A stretch of DNA of 64,000 bases, taken from assembly GCF_017302275.1 (NCBI RefSeq), contig NZ_JAFLDR010000004.1, positions 1 to 64,000 of the forward strand. The letters run 5' to 3'. Position 1 is the stretch's first letter, and each line of letters opens with the position of its first letter. This DNA is from Sulfuritalea sp. Lineage in GTDB: Bacteria > Pseudomonadota > Gammaproteobacteria > Burkholderiales > Rhodocyclaceae. The position numbers and the translations under genes were made by a program. The notes beneath the pieces were generated by a model. It was given only the letters and a program-made list of their open reading frames with translations, did no database searches and was not told where the DNA came from. This document shows, piece after piece, positions 55,953 through 64,000 of the stretch.

Positions 55953-57788
55953 TTAACGCGTGATGGTGATGGCGCCGGACGAACCGTCGACGCGCAGCAT
56001 CATTCCGGTCTTGATCACCTTGGTCGAATGCCCGGTACCCACCACCGCCGGCATGCCGTATTCGCGGCAGACGATGGCGGCGTGGCTCATGACCCCGCCG
56101 ACGTCGGTGACACAGGCCTTGATCTTGGCGAAGGCCGGTGCCCAGGACGGTGAGGTGGTCGGCGCGACCAGGATCTCGCCTTCCAGCAGATCGCGGATGT
56201 CCTGCGCGCTGCGGCAGACGCGCGCCCGGCCCTCGACGATGCCGGGGCTGCCGGCAAAGCCCTTGAGCTCGGTGATGCTGTCGGGATCGCCGGCATCCTG
56301 CACCGAGGCCCAGTCGGCCAGGGACTTGTTGGTCACGCCCCAGAGCACGATGGTGAAGGGTTCCTGGATCACCTCGGGCGCGATGCCGATGGCCGGCGGC
56401 GCGCTCCACTGGCGAAACTTCTCCATCACGCCCTTGCGCCACTCGATTTCCGTCGGCCAGGTGAAGGTGCCGCGCGGCTTGACGCCGGTGGCCCAGGCGG
56501 TAACGACGTCCCACAAGGCCTGCTTGATCTCGTCGCGGCGCATGTACCAGATGTCCTCGATGTCGTTGATCATGCCGTGGTCCTTCATGATCGCCGCGAC
56601 TTCGCGCATCTTGTTCCAGAACACCGAGTGGAACCAGTGCTCGACGTAGAACAGGTGGTTCTCGACGTAGGGGAACACGGTCTTGGCGCAGCCCAGCAGC
56701 TCGTCGAACTGCTTGAGGTCGGCTTCGTTGGTGATCAGCGCGCGGTACTCGGCAGTGATGCGGTCGCGTTCGGCGCGCACGGCTTCGACCGGTCGGTCGA
56801 TGCTGACGCCGGCCTTGATCTTGCCGATGTAGGTCTGGATGCCGGACAGCGGAATGTCGAGCGTGTCGTTCCAGCTGCGATCAGTATGGAACCAGCCGGT
56901 GCCGGTGGAGATGTTGAACCACGGATAGCGGGCCTTTTCGAACGCGGCCAGCCATTCGGCGCCCTTGGGCAGCTTTTCGACGGCGAGCTTGACGGCGACC
57001 CAGTCACGGTTGCCGACCACGGCCGCGTCGACGCCCAGCGCGACAGCCTTCTTCGCCAGCTCCTTCAATTCGTCGTCCGGCTTGTACATGATCACGTCGA
57101 TGCCCGAGATCATCTGCGTGATGCGCTGCAGCGGGATCGAGGGAAACAGCTTCTGCGTGAAGTCCATGAAGAAGACATAGGCCGCATAGCCGAGGTTGAG
57201 GAACTCGAAGTGATACTGCCAGCACTTGATGCCGAGGTTGATCAGATCGTCGTAGTTCTTGATCAGGTGGTAGCCCTTGGATTCGCCGATGGCGTCATTA
57301 ACCACCGAGATGTCCTCGAGGTCGGGCAGGGGCGATATCTTCAGGTCTTCCAGCTCCTTGATGGTGGCCTCCATCTTGACCTTCCACTTGGCCTCCAGTG
57401 CATCCCAGTTCTTGTAGTAGTAACCCGCGCGCTCCATGAAGTTCGGCACCCGGCTGCCGATCTCGGCGCCGTCCTTGACCGGCACCGGCGAGATGTAGAC
57501 ATAGCCGTTGATCATCCGATGGTCGACGCCGCGTACCGGCGGCACCTGGAAGATGCGGTTGTTGAACTGCGACAGGGCGAGGAACCAGGCTTCGTCCCAG
57601 ATCGTGTCGAAGGGATACAGCGGCTCCGGGTAATGCAGGCCGTCGTAGAACCAGAACGTTTCCTTTTCGTACTTGTTGCGCTCGGGGTCGTCGGTGACGA
57701 ACTGGTACTGGTACGGATACATCCGCTCCCAGCCTTCGGTACCGGGAATCGTGGCGGCTTTTACATCGTGCGGCACTGGAAACTTCAT
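55953..57788 (-). CDS. ppsA: Phenylphosphate synthase subunit 1 (phosphohistidine subunit)
   Basis: This 611-aa, 70-kDa protein ends with a PEP-utilising mobile domain; the phosphorylated His is in GGVMSHAAIVCREYG at residue 569, the same number as the catalytic His known in Thauera PpsA. The first 500 or so residues are a phenol-specific domain (WERMYPYQYQFVTDD, YEKETFWFYDGLHYPEP). With PpsB it converts phenol plus ATP to phenylphosphate, AMP and phosphate. GGAGAC precedes the ATG at 57788. It is the first gene of the sigma-54-controlled phenol operon. Confidence 0.95.
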   Translation of the reverse strand: MKFPVPHDVKAATIPGTEGWERMYPYQYQFVTDDPERNKYEKETFWFYDGLHYPEPLYPFDTIWDEAWFLALSQFNNRIFQVPPVRGVDHRMINGYVYISPVPVKDGAEIGSRVPNFMERAGYYYKNWDALEAKWKVKMEATIKELEDLKISPLPDLEDISVVNDAIGESKGYHLIKNYDDLINLGIKCWQYHFEFLNLGYAAYVFFMDFTQKLFPSIPLQRITQMISGIDVIMYKPDDELKELAKKAVALGVDAAVVGNRDWVAVKLAVEKLPKGAEWLAAFEKARYPWFNISTGTGWFHTDRSWNDTLDIPLSGIQTYIGKIKAGVSIDRPVEAVRAERDRITAEYRALITNEADLKQFDELLGCAKTVFPYVENHLFYVEHWFHSVFWNKMREVAAIMKDHGMINDIEDIWYMRRDEIKQALWDVVTAWATGVKPRGTFTWPTEIEWRKGVMEKFRQWSAPPAIGIAPEVIQEPFTIVLWGVTNKSLADWASVQDAGDPDSITELKGFAGSPGIVEGRARVCRSAQDIRDLLEGEILVAPTTSPSWAPAFAKIKACVTDVGGVMSHAAIVCREYGMPAVVGTGHSTKVIKTGMMLRVDGSSGAITITR

Positions 57789-57862
57789 TGAATGTCTCCT
57801 TCTGTAGTTGTTTTGAACGTCGGATTGTTTGGTCCCGGAAATGTCCGGAGCGATAGTTCTAT

Positions 57863-57878
57863 AGCAAGCGACGGGCCA
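57863..57878 (-). promoter_or_regulatory. Sigma-54 promoter of the phenol operon
   Basis: The minus strand reads TGGCCCGTCGCTTGCT, differing from the TGGCACG-N4-TTGCT consensus at one base, with the correct 10-base GG-GC spacing. The predicted transcript starts near 57852, about 64 bases before the ppsA ATG. The adjacent gene encodes a sigma-54 activator. Confidence 0.8.
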
Positions 57879-57990
57879 CCCGGCTTGTGGCGGTGCAATA
57901 AATTCCGCCCGGTGAAAGCGGGCGACCGCGGCGCAATGAAGGTGACAGGATGCGATCCGGCATTTTGCGCGCGCAGCAAAAATGACATGC

Positions 57991-58015
57991 AAAAGTCGGC
58001 GCTGGCGCCACGGCG
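57991..58015 (+). repeat. Dispersed repeat, short form
   Basis: AAAAGTCGGCGCTGGCGCCA followed by CGGCG is an intact short form lying between the sigma-54 promoter and the putative activator sites, within the 458-bp divergent region upstream of ppsA. Confidence 0.8.
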
Positions 58016-58037
58016 AGGCTCGGACGAAAATCGACCC

Positions 58038-58093
58038 TTGATCATTTGGTAAACATTTCGGCCGCCGATATCGCCAATTGATGTTTCCATCAG
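58038..58093. promoter_or_regulatory. Putative upstream activator sites for the phenol regulator
   Basis: TTGATCATTTGGTAAA (58038-58053) and TTGATGTTTCCATCAG (58078-58093) are imperfect inverted repeats with a TTGAT start, about 165 to 230 bases upstream of the sigma-54 promoter. DmpR/XylR proteins bind pairs of TTGATCAATTGATCAA-like sites at this distance. The match is partial. Confidence 0.5.
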
Positions 58094-58246
58094 TTGCCGC
58101 GATGGCTCCCGTACTCCGGTTCCGGATTCCGGATTCCGCTATCGCGGCCCCGGAATGACGGGCCTTTGACTGGACTGTTTGACATCCATCAAGGCAGGGT
58201 TCACGATCCACGGGTAAAAGGGCCGGCCGAGGAGGAGAGCGAGGCT

Positions 58247-59988
<1,742 letters not shown>

Positions 59989-59989
<1 letters not shown>

Positions 59990-60456
59990 TGGCCGCGCCT
60001 CGGCTGCCGGCCGACGCGGCAGCCTATCTCGCCGAGCACCATGTCATGACGCTGGCCACCCAGGGCGCCGCCGGCCCCTGGGCCGCCGCCGTGTTCTATG
60101 CCTGGGACGGCGCCTCGCTAATCTTCCTTTCCTCGGCCAAGTCGCGCCATGCCGGCGACCTCGCCGCCGACCCGCGCTGCGCCGCCACCATCCAGGAAGA
60201 CTACAGCGACTGGCCGCGCATCAAGGGCATCCAGCTCGAAGGGCGGGTCGCCCGCCTTGGCGGCGCCGACGAAGCCGAGGCGCGCCGTCAGTACGGCGAA
60301 AAGTTCCCCATCGCCCGCCCGCTGGCCAAACTGCCGCCCGCCATCGTCGAAGCCTTCGCCCGCGTGAACTGGTACCGCCTCACGCCCAGCCGCATGTACT
60401 TCATCGACAACAGCAAGGGCTTCGGGCACCGGGACGAAATCGGGCTGGGCGGCTGA
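59989..60456 (+). CDS. Pyridoxamine 5'-phosphate oxidase-family FMN-binding protein
   Basis: This 155-aa split-barrel protein has the YhbP-like pattern VMTLATQGAAGPWAAAVFYA and SAKSRHAGDLAADPRCAATI. Its ATG overlaps the regulator stop (TGATG), so it is coupled to the sensor. It could buffer or reduce a flavin or heme-type cofactor; no specific role can be proved. A different, paralogous split-barrel protein lies in the phenol operon at 46771-47232. Confidence 0.8.
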
Positions 60457-60512
60457 GGGGGTAGGGCGTTTCTCCCGGTGGGGAGTCGCGCCATCAACGC
60501 GTCAGCGGTTTA

Positions 60513-60599
60513 GTTCAACGTGAAGGTGACCGGCGCTGCGCGGCATTATTGCGCAGCGTACAGAGAGCGAAGCGAACGGGGTCGACCTCAAGGTTAGGC
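60513..60599 (-). mobile_element. attC-like integron recombination site
   Basis: On the minus strand the site starts GCCTAAC (60599-60593) and ends GTTGAAC (60519-60513), both fitting the RYYYAAC and GTTRRRY core boxes. The inner boxes GGTCGACC-TCAA and TGAAGGTGACC pair with one unpaired base, as attC sites do, and a terminal hairpin CGCTGCGC/GCGCAGCG (60534-60558) fills the centre. The HNH gene's stop codon (TAA) lies in the first box, as in cassettes. No integrase gene or second attC was found. Confidence 0.5.
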
Positions 60600-61157
60600 C
60601 CCACTTTCTGGCCCTTGAACTATATTGCCGGCAACTGCGCTGCCCGCCTGCCAAGCGGCAACAAGTGTGCGGCCCTTCTCGGTGAGTTCTACCTCGAACG
60701 AAGGCATGGAACTTCCCCAGGAGTTGACACCCGAGTAGTGCTTAGATATTTGAATGATGCCCGACGTAATTAGGCCGGCAAGTGCCGGTAGTCCGTCCCC
60801 AGTGAAGCGAAACGGCAGACTTAGCTTTCCTGGTTTTGACTCCCGTGTGCGCATCTCGTCGCTAGCAAGGACGAGGAGTAAATCGGCCGTTCCGTGATTC
60901 GCGGTGTTGAGGGCGACCAACAGGCTCTTCCAGGTCTGGATCGCCTCTTCAGGGATATGGCCGTAGGTGTGCAGCGAGTGACAGTTGGGGCATAGAGCTA
61001 GAAGATTGCTTTGATCGTTCTGGCCACCGTCCTTGACCCACACGATGTGGTGCAACTCCAGCGTGAGGATATGTCGACAAGTTGGATTTGCGCACTTATA
61101 CCCTGCTTCGAGTAGCACGAGGGCCCGAACCGTGTCAGAAATACGTGTGCGTGGCAT
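60594..61157 (-). CDS. HNH endonuclease-domain protein (possible integron cassette gene)
   Basis: This 187-aa protein has an HNH domain: CANPTCRHILTLELHHIVWV near residue 22 and LLALCPNCHSLHTYGHI near residue 48, with two zinc-binding Cys pairs and HH and N-x-L-x-L-C-P-x-C-H residues intact. The second half (about 90-187) is unassigned. Base composition is more AT-rich than its neighbours. Its stop overlaps the attC-like site, suggesting a gene-cassette origin. Confidence 0.75.
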   Translation of the reverse strand: MPRTRISDTVRALVLLEAGYKCANPTCRHILTLELHHIVWVKDGGQNDQSNLLALCPNCHSLHTYGHIPEEAIQTWKSLLVALNTANHGTADLLLVLASDEMRTRESKPGKLSLPFRFTGDGLPALAGLITSGIIQISKHYSGVNSWGSSMPSFEVELTEKGRTLVAAWQAGSAVAGNIVQGPESGA

Positions 61158-61557
61158 AGGGTTTGTCGTGGGGTCTACGTTAAATGTGGAAGCCTATCGA
61201 CGGAATGCTTTCCATCATGACGGGAAGCTTTTCATCAATAGTGACGAATAAAAATCCGGCACCTGCAGGCGTGCTGATTGGGATCAGTCGCTTAGATCAG
61301 AATAGTGGGGCTTGAATCGGGCAAGGAAAGTTGGCGACCGGGACAGATTGCGAAACAGGCAATCAGAGTACGCCAACGGCAAGTTCTCGTCCAGCATAGG
61401 CACCGGCTAGGTGAATGGGCAGGTCTAGAAGTCGCCCCTGTGCCCGCCGCCGCCGCGGCGCCGTCCCGCCAGCGCCGACTTTCCCCCGGACAGGTCTGAC
61501 CAAAGGGGTCATTCGATATTGTAAGCATATGACATGCCACTCCGCCCGGCCCGGCGG
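61158..61557. other. Intergenic stretch between HNH gene and PIN toxin
   Basis: About 400 bases with no supported gene. Positions 61458-61482 hold a short-form dispersed repeat (minus strand AAAGTCGGCGCTGGCGGGAC, GGCGC). The rest is AT-rich near 61160-61260 and unremarkable. Confidence 0.6.
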
Positions 61558-61980
61558 TCAACGCGAAAGCCAGGGATTCAGCGTAGCGGCGCCGGTGGGT
61601 TCGAAGTCGGCGGTGTTGCGGGTCACCACGGTCATGCCGTGGACGAGGGCGGTAGCGGCAATCATCCCGTCGCGCACGGGACGCGGATCGGGAATATGCA
61701 GTTGGGCACTGCGCAGAGCCACTGCGACATCGACGGCAAGAATCCGGTTGTCGAAGGCGGGCAGCACGTGACGGTGGACCCAGGTGCGCAGCAGAGATCC
61801 CTGTTTCGGGTCGCGACGCTCAACGAGGAGGAGGCCAATTTCGAGTTCCTGAACCGTGATGACTGAAATGAAGAGTTCATTCGCATCCACGCTGTCTGCC
61901 CACTTGGCGACATTGCGGGCGGCCTTGCCGGAACGGACCTTGCGCAGTTCGGAAACGACATTCGTGTCGAGCAGGTACAT
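61558..61980 (-). CDS. vapC: PIN-domain toxin (VapC/FitB type)
   Basis: This 140-aa PIN-domain protein begins MYLLDTNVVSELRKV with the first catalytic Asp. It carries ISVITVQELEIG with the conserved Glu and PDPRPVRDGMIAATALVHGM with the later Asp residues, then VVTRNTADF. It is expected to be a Mg-dependent tRNA/RNA-cleaving toxin. Its ATG overlaps the antitoxin stop by one base (TGATG). Confidence 0.9.
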   Translation of the reverse strand: MYLLDTNVVSELRKVRSGKAARNVAKWADSVDANELFISVITVQELEIGLLLVERRDPKQGSLLRTWVHRHVLPAFDNRILAVDVAVALRSAQLHIPDPRPVRDGMIAATALVHGMTVVTRNTADFEPTGAATLNPWLSR

Positions 61981-62234
61981 CAGGCGAGGTCGGCGGCTTG
62001 TGCGAGGTCGGGCGCCTTCGGGGCATCGAAATCGATGTCTTCGACGCCAGTCATCGACAGCAGGTCGGCGATACGGGTGCGCCCACGGGTGAGGCGCTTG
62101 TAGTCTTCGAAGCTCAAAAGAACGTGAGCGGGTCGTCCGCGATCGGTGATCACGACCGGGCCGGACTTCGCAGCCTTTTTGGCTTTGCTTGCATCCTGGT
62201 TGAATTCACGGCTGGAAAGGGTTGTGAGGGTCAT
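61980..62234 (-). CDS. Phd/YefM-type antitoxin
   Basis: This 84-aa antitoxin starts MTLTTLSSREFNQDASKAKK and has AKSGPVVITDRGRPAHVLLS, the Phd/YefM fold, with an unstructured acidic C-terminus that would wrap the toxin. It should repress its own promoter together with the PIN protein. Confidence 0.9.
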   Translation of the reverse strand: MTLTTLSSREFNQDASKAKKAAKSGPVVITDRGRPAHVLLSFEDYKRLTRGRTRIADLLSMTGVEDIDFDAPKAPDLAQAADLA

Positions 62235-62261
62235 GGCCTTACCTCTTGTCCAATGAATGTA

Positions 62262-62272
62262 GGTACGTTACC
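62262..62272. promoter_or_regulatory. Candidate operator of the toxin-antitoxin pair
   Basis: The palindrome GGTA-CGT-TACC lies 28 bases upstream of the antitoxin start, where Phd-type autorepression sites usually occur. It is short, so it is tentative. Confidence 0.4.
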
Positions 62273-62283
62273 ACAAACTAAGG

Positions 62284-62368
62284 CCGTTCGCGTTGAGCTT
62301 GTCGAAACGCAAGCCAGTCAATTCAAGGGCTTCGACCGTTCGACAAGCTCACGGCTCAGCCCGAACGG
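62284..62368. repeat. Inverted repeat of the TTCGACAAGCTC class
   Basis: CCGTTCG...GAGCTTGTCGAA (62284-62306) faces TTCGACAAGCTC...CCGAACGG (62339-62368). Together they form a long imperfect stem of a repeat class very common in high-GC proteobacterial intergenic regions. It lies between the antitoxin and the PEP-CTERM gene. Confidence 0.7.
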
Positions 62369-62405
62369 TTTGACTTGCTCAGCGTTTTCCTGGGCAAGTT
62401 TGGCG

Positions 62406-62430
62406 AAAAGTCGGCGCTGGCGGTACGGCG
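62406..62430 (+). repeat. Dispersed repeat, short form
   Basis: AAAAGTCGGCGCTGGCGGTA followed by CGGCG is an exact short-form copy just upstream of the PEP-CTERM terminator. Confidence 0.8.
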
Positions 62431-62448
62431 ATCGTTGCTGGTAGCAGG

Positions 62449-62478
62449 AAAGAAAAGGCCCGTTCATTCGAACGGACC
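62449..62478 (-). terminator. Intrinsic terminator of the PEP-CTERM gene
   Basis: On the minus strand GGTCCGTTC pairs with GAACGGGCC (one G-T pair) across a GAAT loop, followed by TTTTCTTT. It lies 34 bases after the PEP-CTERM stop codon, as expected for a factor-independent terminator. Confidence 0.8.
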
Positions 62479-62511
62479 TAGATCTCTCTCGCGTTAGTGG
62501 AGCGGGGCGAA

Positions 62512-63333
62512 CTATCGCGCGCAACTCCGGCGCCGTCGCGCCAGCCCGACCAAGCCGAGGCCGGCGAGGAGCATGGCGTAGGTTTCTGGTTCGGGCACGG
62601 CGGTGACCGCAACGCCGATGTCACCCTCATGGACGGCGATCGCCAGCCGCTGGCCGCTCAGGTCGACCTTGCTGAACATGAACTGGCCGCCATCGGCGGG
62701 AACGAAGGCCCAGGCATAGACGGTGTTCGGCGCGTACTCCTGGCCGAACCAGTAGTAGGTCGCCAGGGTCGGGGTGATCAGGTCTTCGAAGTTGCTGAAG
62801 TTGCCGGTGTTGGTAAGGCCGTAGTCGATGCCCATGATGCCGGGTCGCACGGCGCCGGCGGTGGTGTATTTGCCGACATTGCCGAGCGTTTCGTGGAACA
62901 GGTGGGCCAGTTCGCTATACACCGTGGCGCCGGACTTGGTCAGGGAATTGTGGCCACAGTCGGTGCCGCCGGCGAAGCTGAAGTTGCAGCCGGCCGTTCC
63001 GGTGTCGAGCATCTTCGGCAGGCGCCATTCGGTGTAGCCGCCGAGGGCGAGGTTTCCCGCCCAGGACATCGCCGCGCCCCAGGTCAGGTTGCCGCCGGCG
63101 TAGACGTAGGGCACCTGGTTGGCGTTGGCCAGGTTGGCATTGGCGTCGGCCAGCCAGGTGATGTTGAGCACGGTGTCGTAGAAGGCATCGGCGACGTTGT
63201 CGCCGGTGAGGTCGCGCGCCTGCAGGGTGGATTCCCAGGTGCCCTGGCCGGGGATCGGGCCGGCCAGCGCCGGCGCGGCGATCAGGATCGGGACAAGGGC
63301 GCAGCCGGTGCGCAGGATTCGGAATCGGGCCAT
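62512..63333 (-). CDS. PEP-CTERM sorted extracellular protein
   Basis: This 273-aa protein has a signal peptide (MARFRILRTGCALVPILIAA, cleavage near ALA-GPI). Its middle domain contains LNITWLADANANLANANQ and ALGGYTEWRLPKM, resembling DUF1566/Lcl-type domains of surface proteins. The C-terminal sorting tag is PEPETYAMLLAGLGLVGLAR followed by Arg residues. An exosortase encoded elsewhere would process the PEP motif. Such proteins accompany exopolysaccharide and floc formation in Rhodocyclales. Function otherwise unknown. Confidence 0.85.
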   Translation of the reverse strand: MARFRILRTGCALVPILIAAPALAGPIPGQGTWESTLQARDLTGDNVADAFYDTVLNITWLADANANLANANQVPYVYAGGNLTWGAAMSWAGNLALGGYTEWRLPKMLDTGTAGCNFSFAGGTDCGHNSLTKSGATVYSELAHLFHETLGNVGKYTTAGAVRPGIMGIDYGLTNTGNFSNFEDLITPTLATYYWFGQEYAPNTVYAWAFVPADGGQFMFSKVDLSGQRLAIAVHEGDIGVAVTAVPEPETYAMLLAGLGLVGLARRRRSCAR

Positions 63334-63458
63334 CGTGTGTCTCCTCGGGCAGGGGGCCGATGGCGCCGAGTCTAAGGGCGGCGCGGGTGCCGGCGCAATA
63401 GTTCGTTCGGGCTATCCAAAGGGGATTTTCGGCGGAATCACTTGAGGCTTCTATAAAA

Positions 63459-63476
63459 CCTGTCATTTCTGACAGG
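63459..63476. repeat. Hairpin upstream of the J-domain-like gene
   Basis: CCTGTCA-TTTC-TGACAGG is a perfect 7-bp stem, 95 bases before the last gene. It could be a regulator site or leader hairpin. It is not followed by a T-run on either strand. Confidence 0.45.
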
Positions 63477-63570
63477 TGCTTTCCTGCGCCGGACCTGATA
63501 AGTTCCGGCCATTCAAATTGCGTGCGCCGCCGGCGCGGCCTTCCATCAGGTTTCCACTGAATTCAATGTC

Positions 63571-64000
63571 ATGAACACAAGCAAGGTACTCAAGAAGATC
63601 GCGGACGAGATCGGCACCGGGCGGCAGGACCTGGAGGTTTGGACCTGGGCGCTGGCGGAAGCCGGCGGCGACGGCGAGAAGGCCGCGGCGCACTACGTGC
63701 AGCGGCGCATGGCGGCCCTCGCGGCAAAGGAGCCGGAGCCGGATTCCCCCGAGGCCAAGTTGGCCCGCCTGCGCGCGGAGATTCGCCGGCAACTGGCGCT
63801 GCAAAACCGCAAGTCGCTGTACTCGGTGCTGGGCGTGCCGGCCGATGCGGGCGACACGGAGATCGCGCGGACCATCGCGCTGCGGGTCGATGCGGGGGCG
63901 TCGCTCGATGCCGAAACGCGCTACGCGGTGGAAATCCTCGGCAATCCGCAAGCGCGCGAGCAGTTCGACAGGAACCTGCTGGGCCAGTTGAGCACCCGCT
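63571..64000 (+). CDS. J-domain-like protein (3' end cut by window edge)
   Basis: The first 143 residues of a cytosolic protein are visible. Residues about 1-60 are helical (MNTSKVLKKIADEIGTGRQD). Residues about 85-140 resemble a degenerate DnaJ domain: LYSVLGVPADAGDTEIARTI, then AVEILGNPQAREQFDRNL, which matches helices I and IV of a J-domain. The HPD motif is absent in the visible part, so Hsp70 stimulation is doubtful. It is divergent from the PEP-CTERM gene. Confidence 0.6.
   Translation, partial: MNTSKVLKKIADEIGTGRQDLEVWTWALAEAGGDGEKAAAHYVQRRMAALAAKEPEPDSPEAKLARLRAEIRRQLALQNRKSLYSVLGVPADAGDTEIARTIALRVDAGASLDAETRYAVEILGNPQAREQFDRNLLGQLSTR

Noticed and set aside
61558-62234. Toxin-antitoxin pair as an integron cassette
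   Set aside because: No RYYYAAC/GTTRRRY pair flanks it at the expected positions, so it is listed only as a neighbour of the attC-like site.

Overview
The window looks like chromosome of a high-GC, denitrifying or otherwise anaerobic, aromatic-degrading betaproteobacterium of the Rhodocyclales type (Azoarcus/Aromatoleum, Thauera, Sulfuritalea and relatives). The evidence is a complete phenylphosphate synthase / phenylphosphate carboxylase set, a 4-hydroxybenzoyl-CoA reductase with the diagnostic extra [4Fe-4S] loop, a KorAB plus 2[4Fe-4S] ferredoxin system, a PEP-CTERM protein, and high-GC codon use throughout. No rRNA, tRNA, CRISPR array or insertion sequence was seen.

Layout. 1-5.4 kb: a truncated Ser/Thr kinase, a DUF1993 protein, a cyclic-nucleotide-binding protein, a DUF218 protein and a PLP-dependent decarboxylase (PanP type). 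5.7-28.6 kb: one long leftward gene train running from a GntR regulator through thiolase, acyl-CoA ligase, hydantoinase-like A and B subunits, acyl-CoA dehydrogenase, a B12-dependent mutase in two subunits, a three-subunit molybdenum hydroxylase, a class III CoA-transferase, a solute-binding protein, a reductive-dehalogenase-like Fe-S protein and a fused indolepyruvate ferredoxin oxidoreductase. A divergent MeaB-type mutase chaperone shares the promoter region. The enzyme set matches, step for step, the anaerobic indole-3-acetate (auxin) pathway: C2 hydroxylation, ATP-dependent ring opening, CoA transfer, carbon-skeleton rearrangement, oxidative decarboxylation and thiolysis toward 2-aminobenzoyl-CoA. 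28.8-33.6 kb: a methyltransferase, a LolA-like/MMPL exporter pair and a sulfotransferase.

33.8-45.8 kb: a tungsten-type aldehyde oxidoreductase with a fused MoaD/ThiS-like tail and its MarR regulator, then a leftward operon korA-korB-ferritin-like-ferredoxin-hcrC-hcrA-hcrB-CoA ligase. This operon makes 4-hydroxybenzoyl-CoA, removes its hydroxyl group and supplies reduced ferredoxin. A near-identical 25-bp element lies in front of both the aldehyde oxidoreductase and korA. 46.0-57.8 kb: the phenol operon ppsA-ppsB-ppsC-ppcB-ppcD-ppcA-ppcC, followed by a third UbiD, UbiX, an archaeal-type CTP-dependent riboflavin kinase homologue, a Nudix hydrolase, a flavin-binding oxidase-like protein and a metallophosphatase. 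It is preceded by a good sigma-54 promoter and divergently flanked by an XylR/DmpR-type activator. 60.5-64 kb: accessory DNA with an attC-like site and HNH protein, a PIN/Phd toxin-antitoxin pair, a PEP-CTERM protein and a truncated J-domain-like gene.

A previously unremarked feature is a family of short dispersed repeats. It has a roughly 25-bp core and a long form that carries an extra 24-bp block. At least nine copies are intergenic or within genes, and three copies or related segments are read in frame inside catabolic enzymes. Enoyl-CoA hydratase and 3-hydroxyacyl-CoA dehydrogenase for the auxin pathway, and benzoyl-CoA reductase for the phenol pathway, are not in this window.
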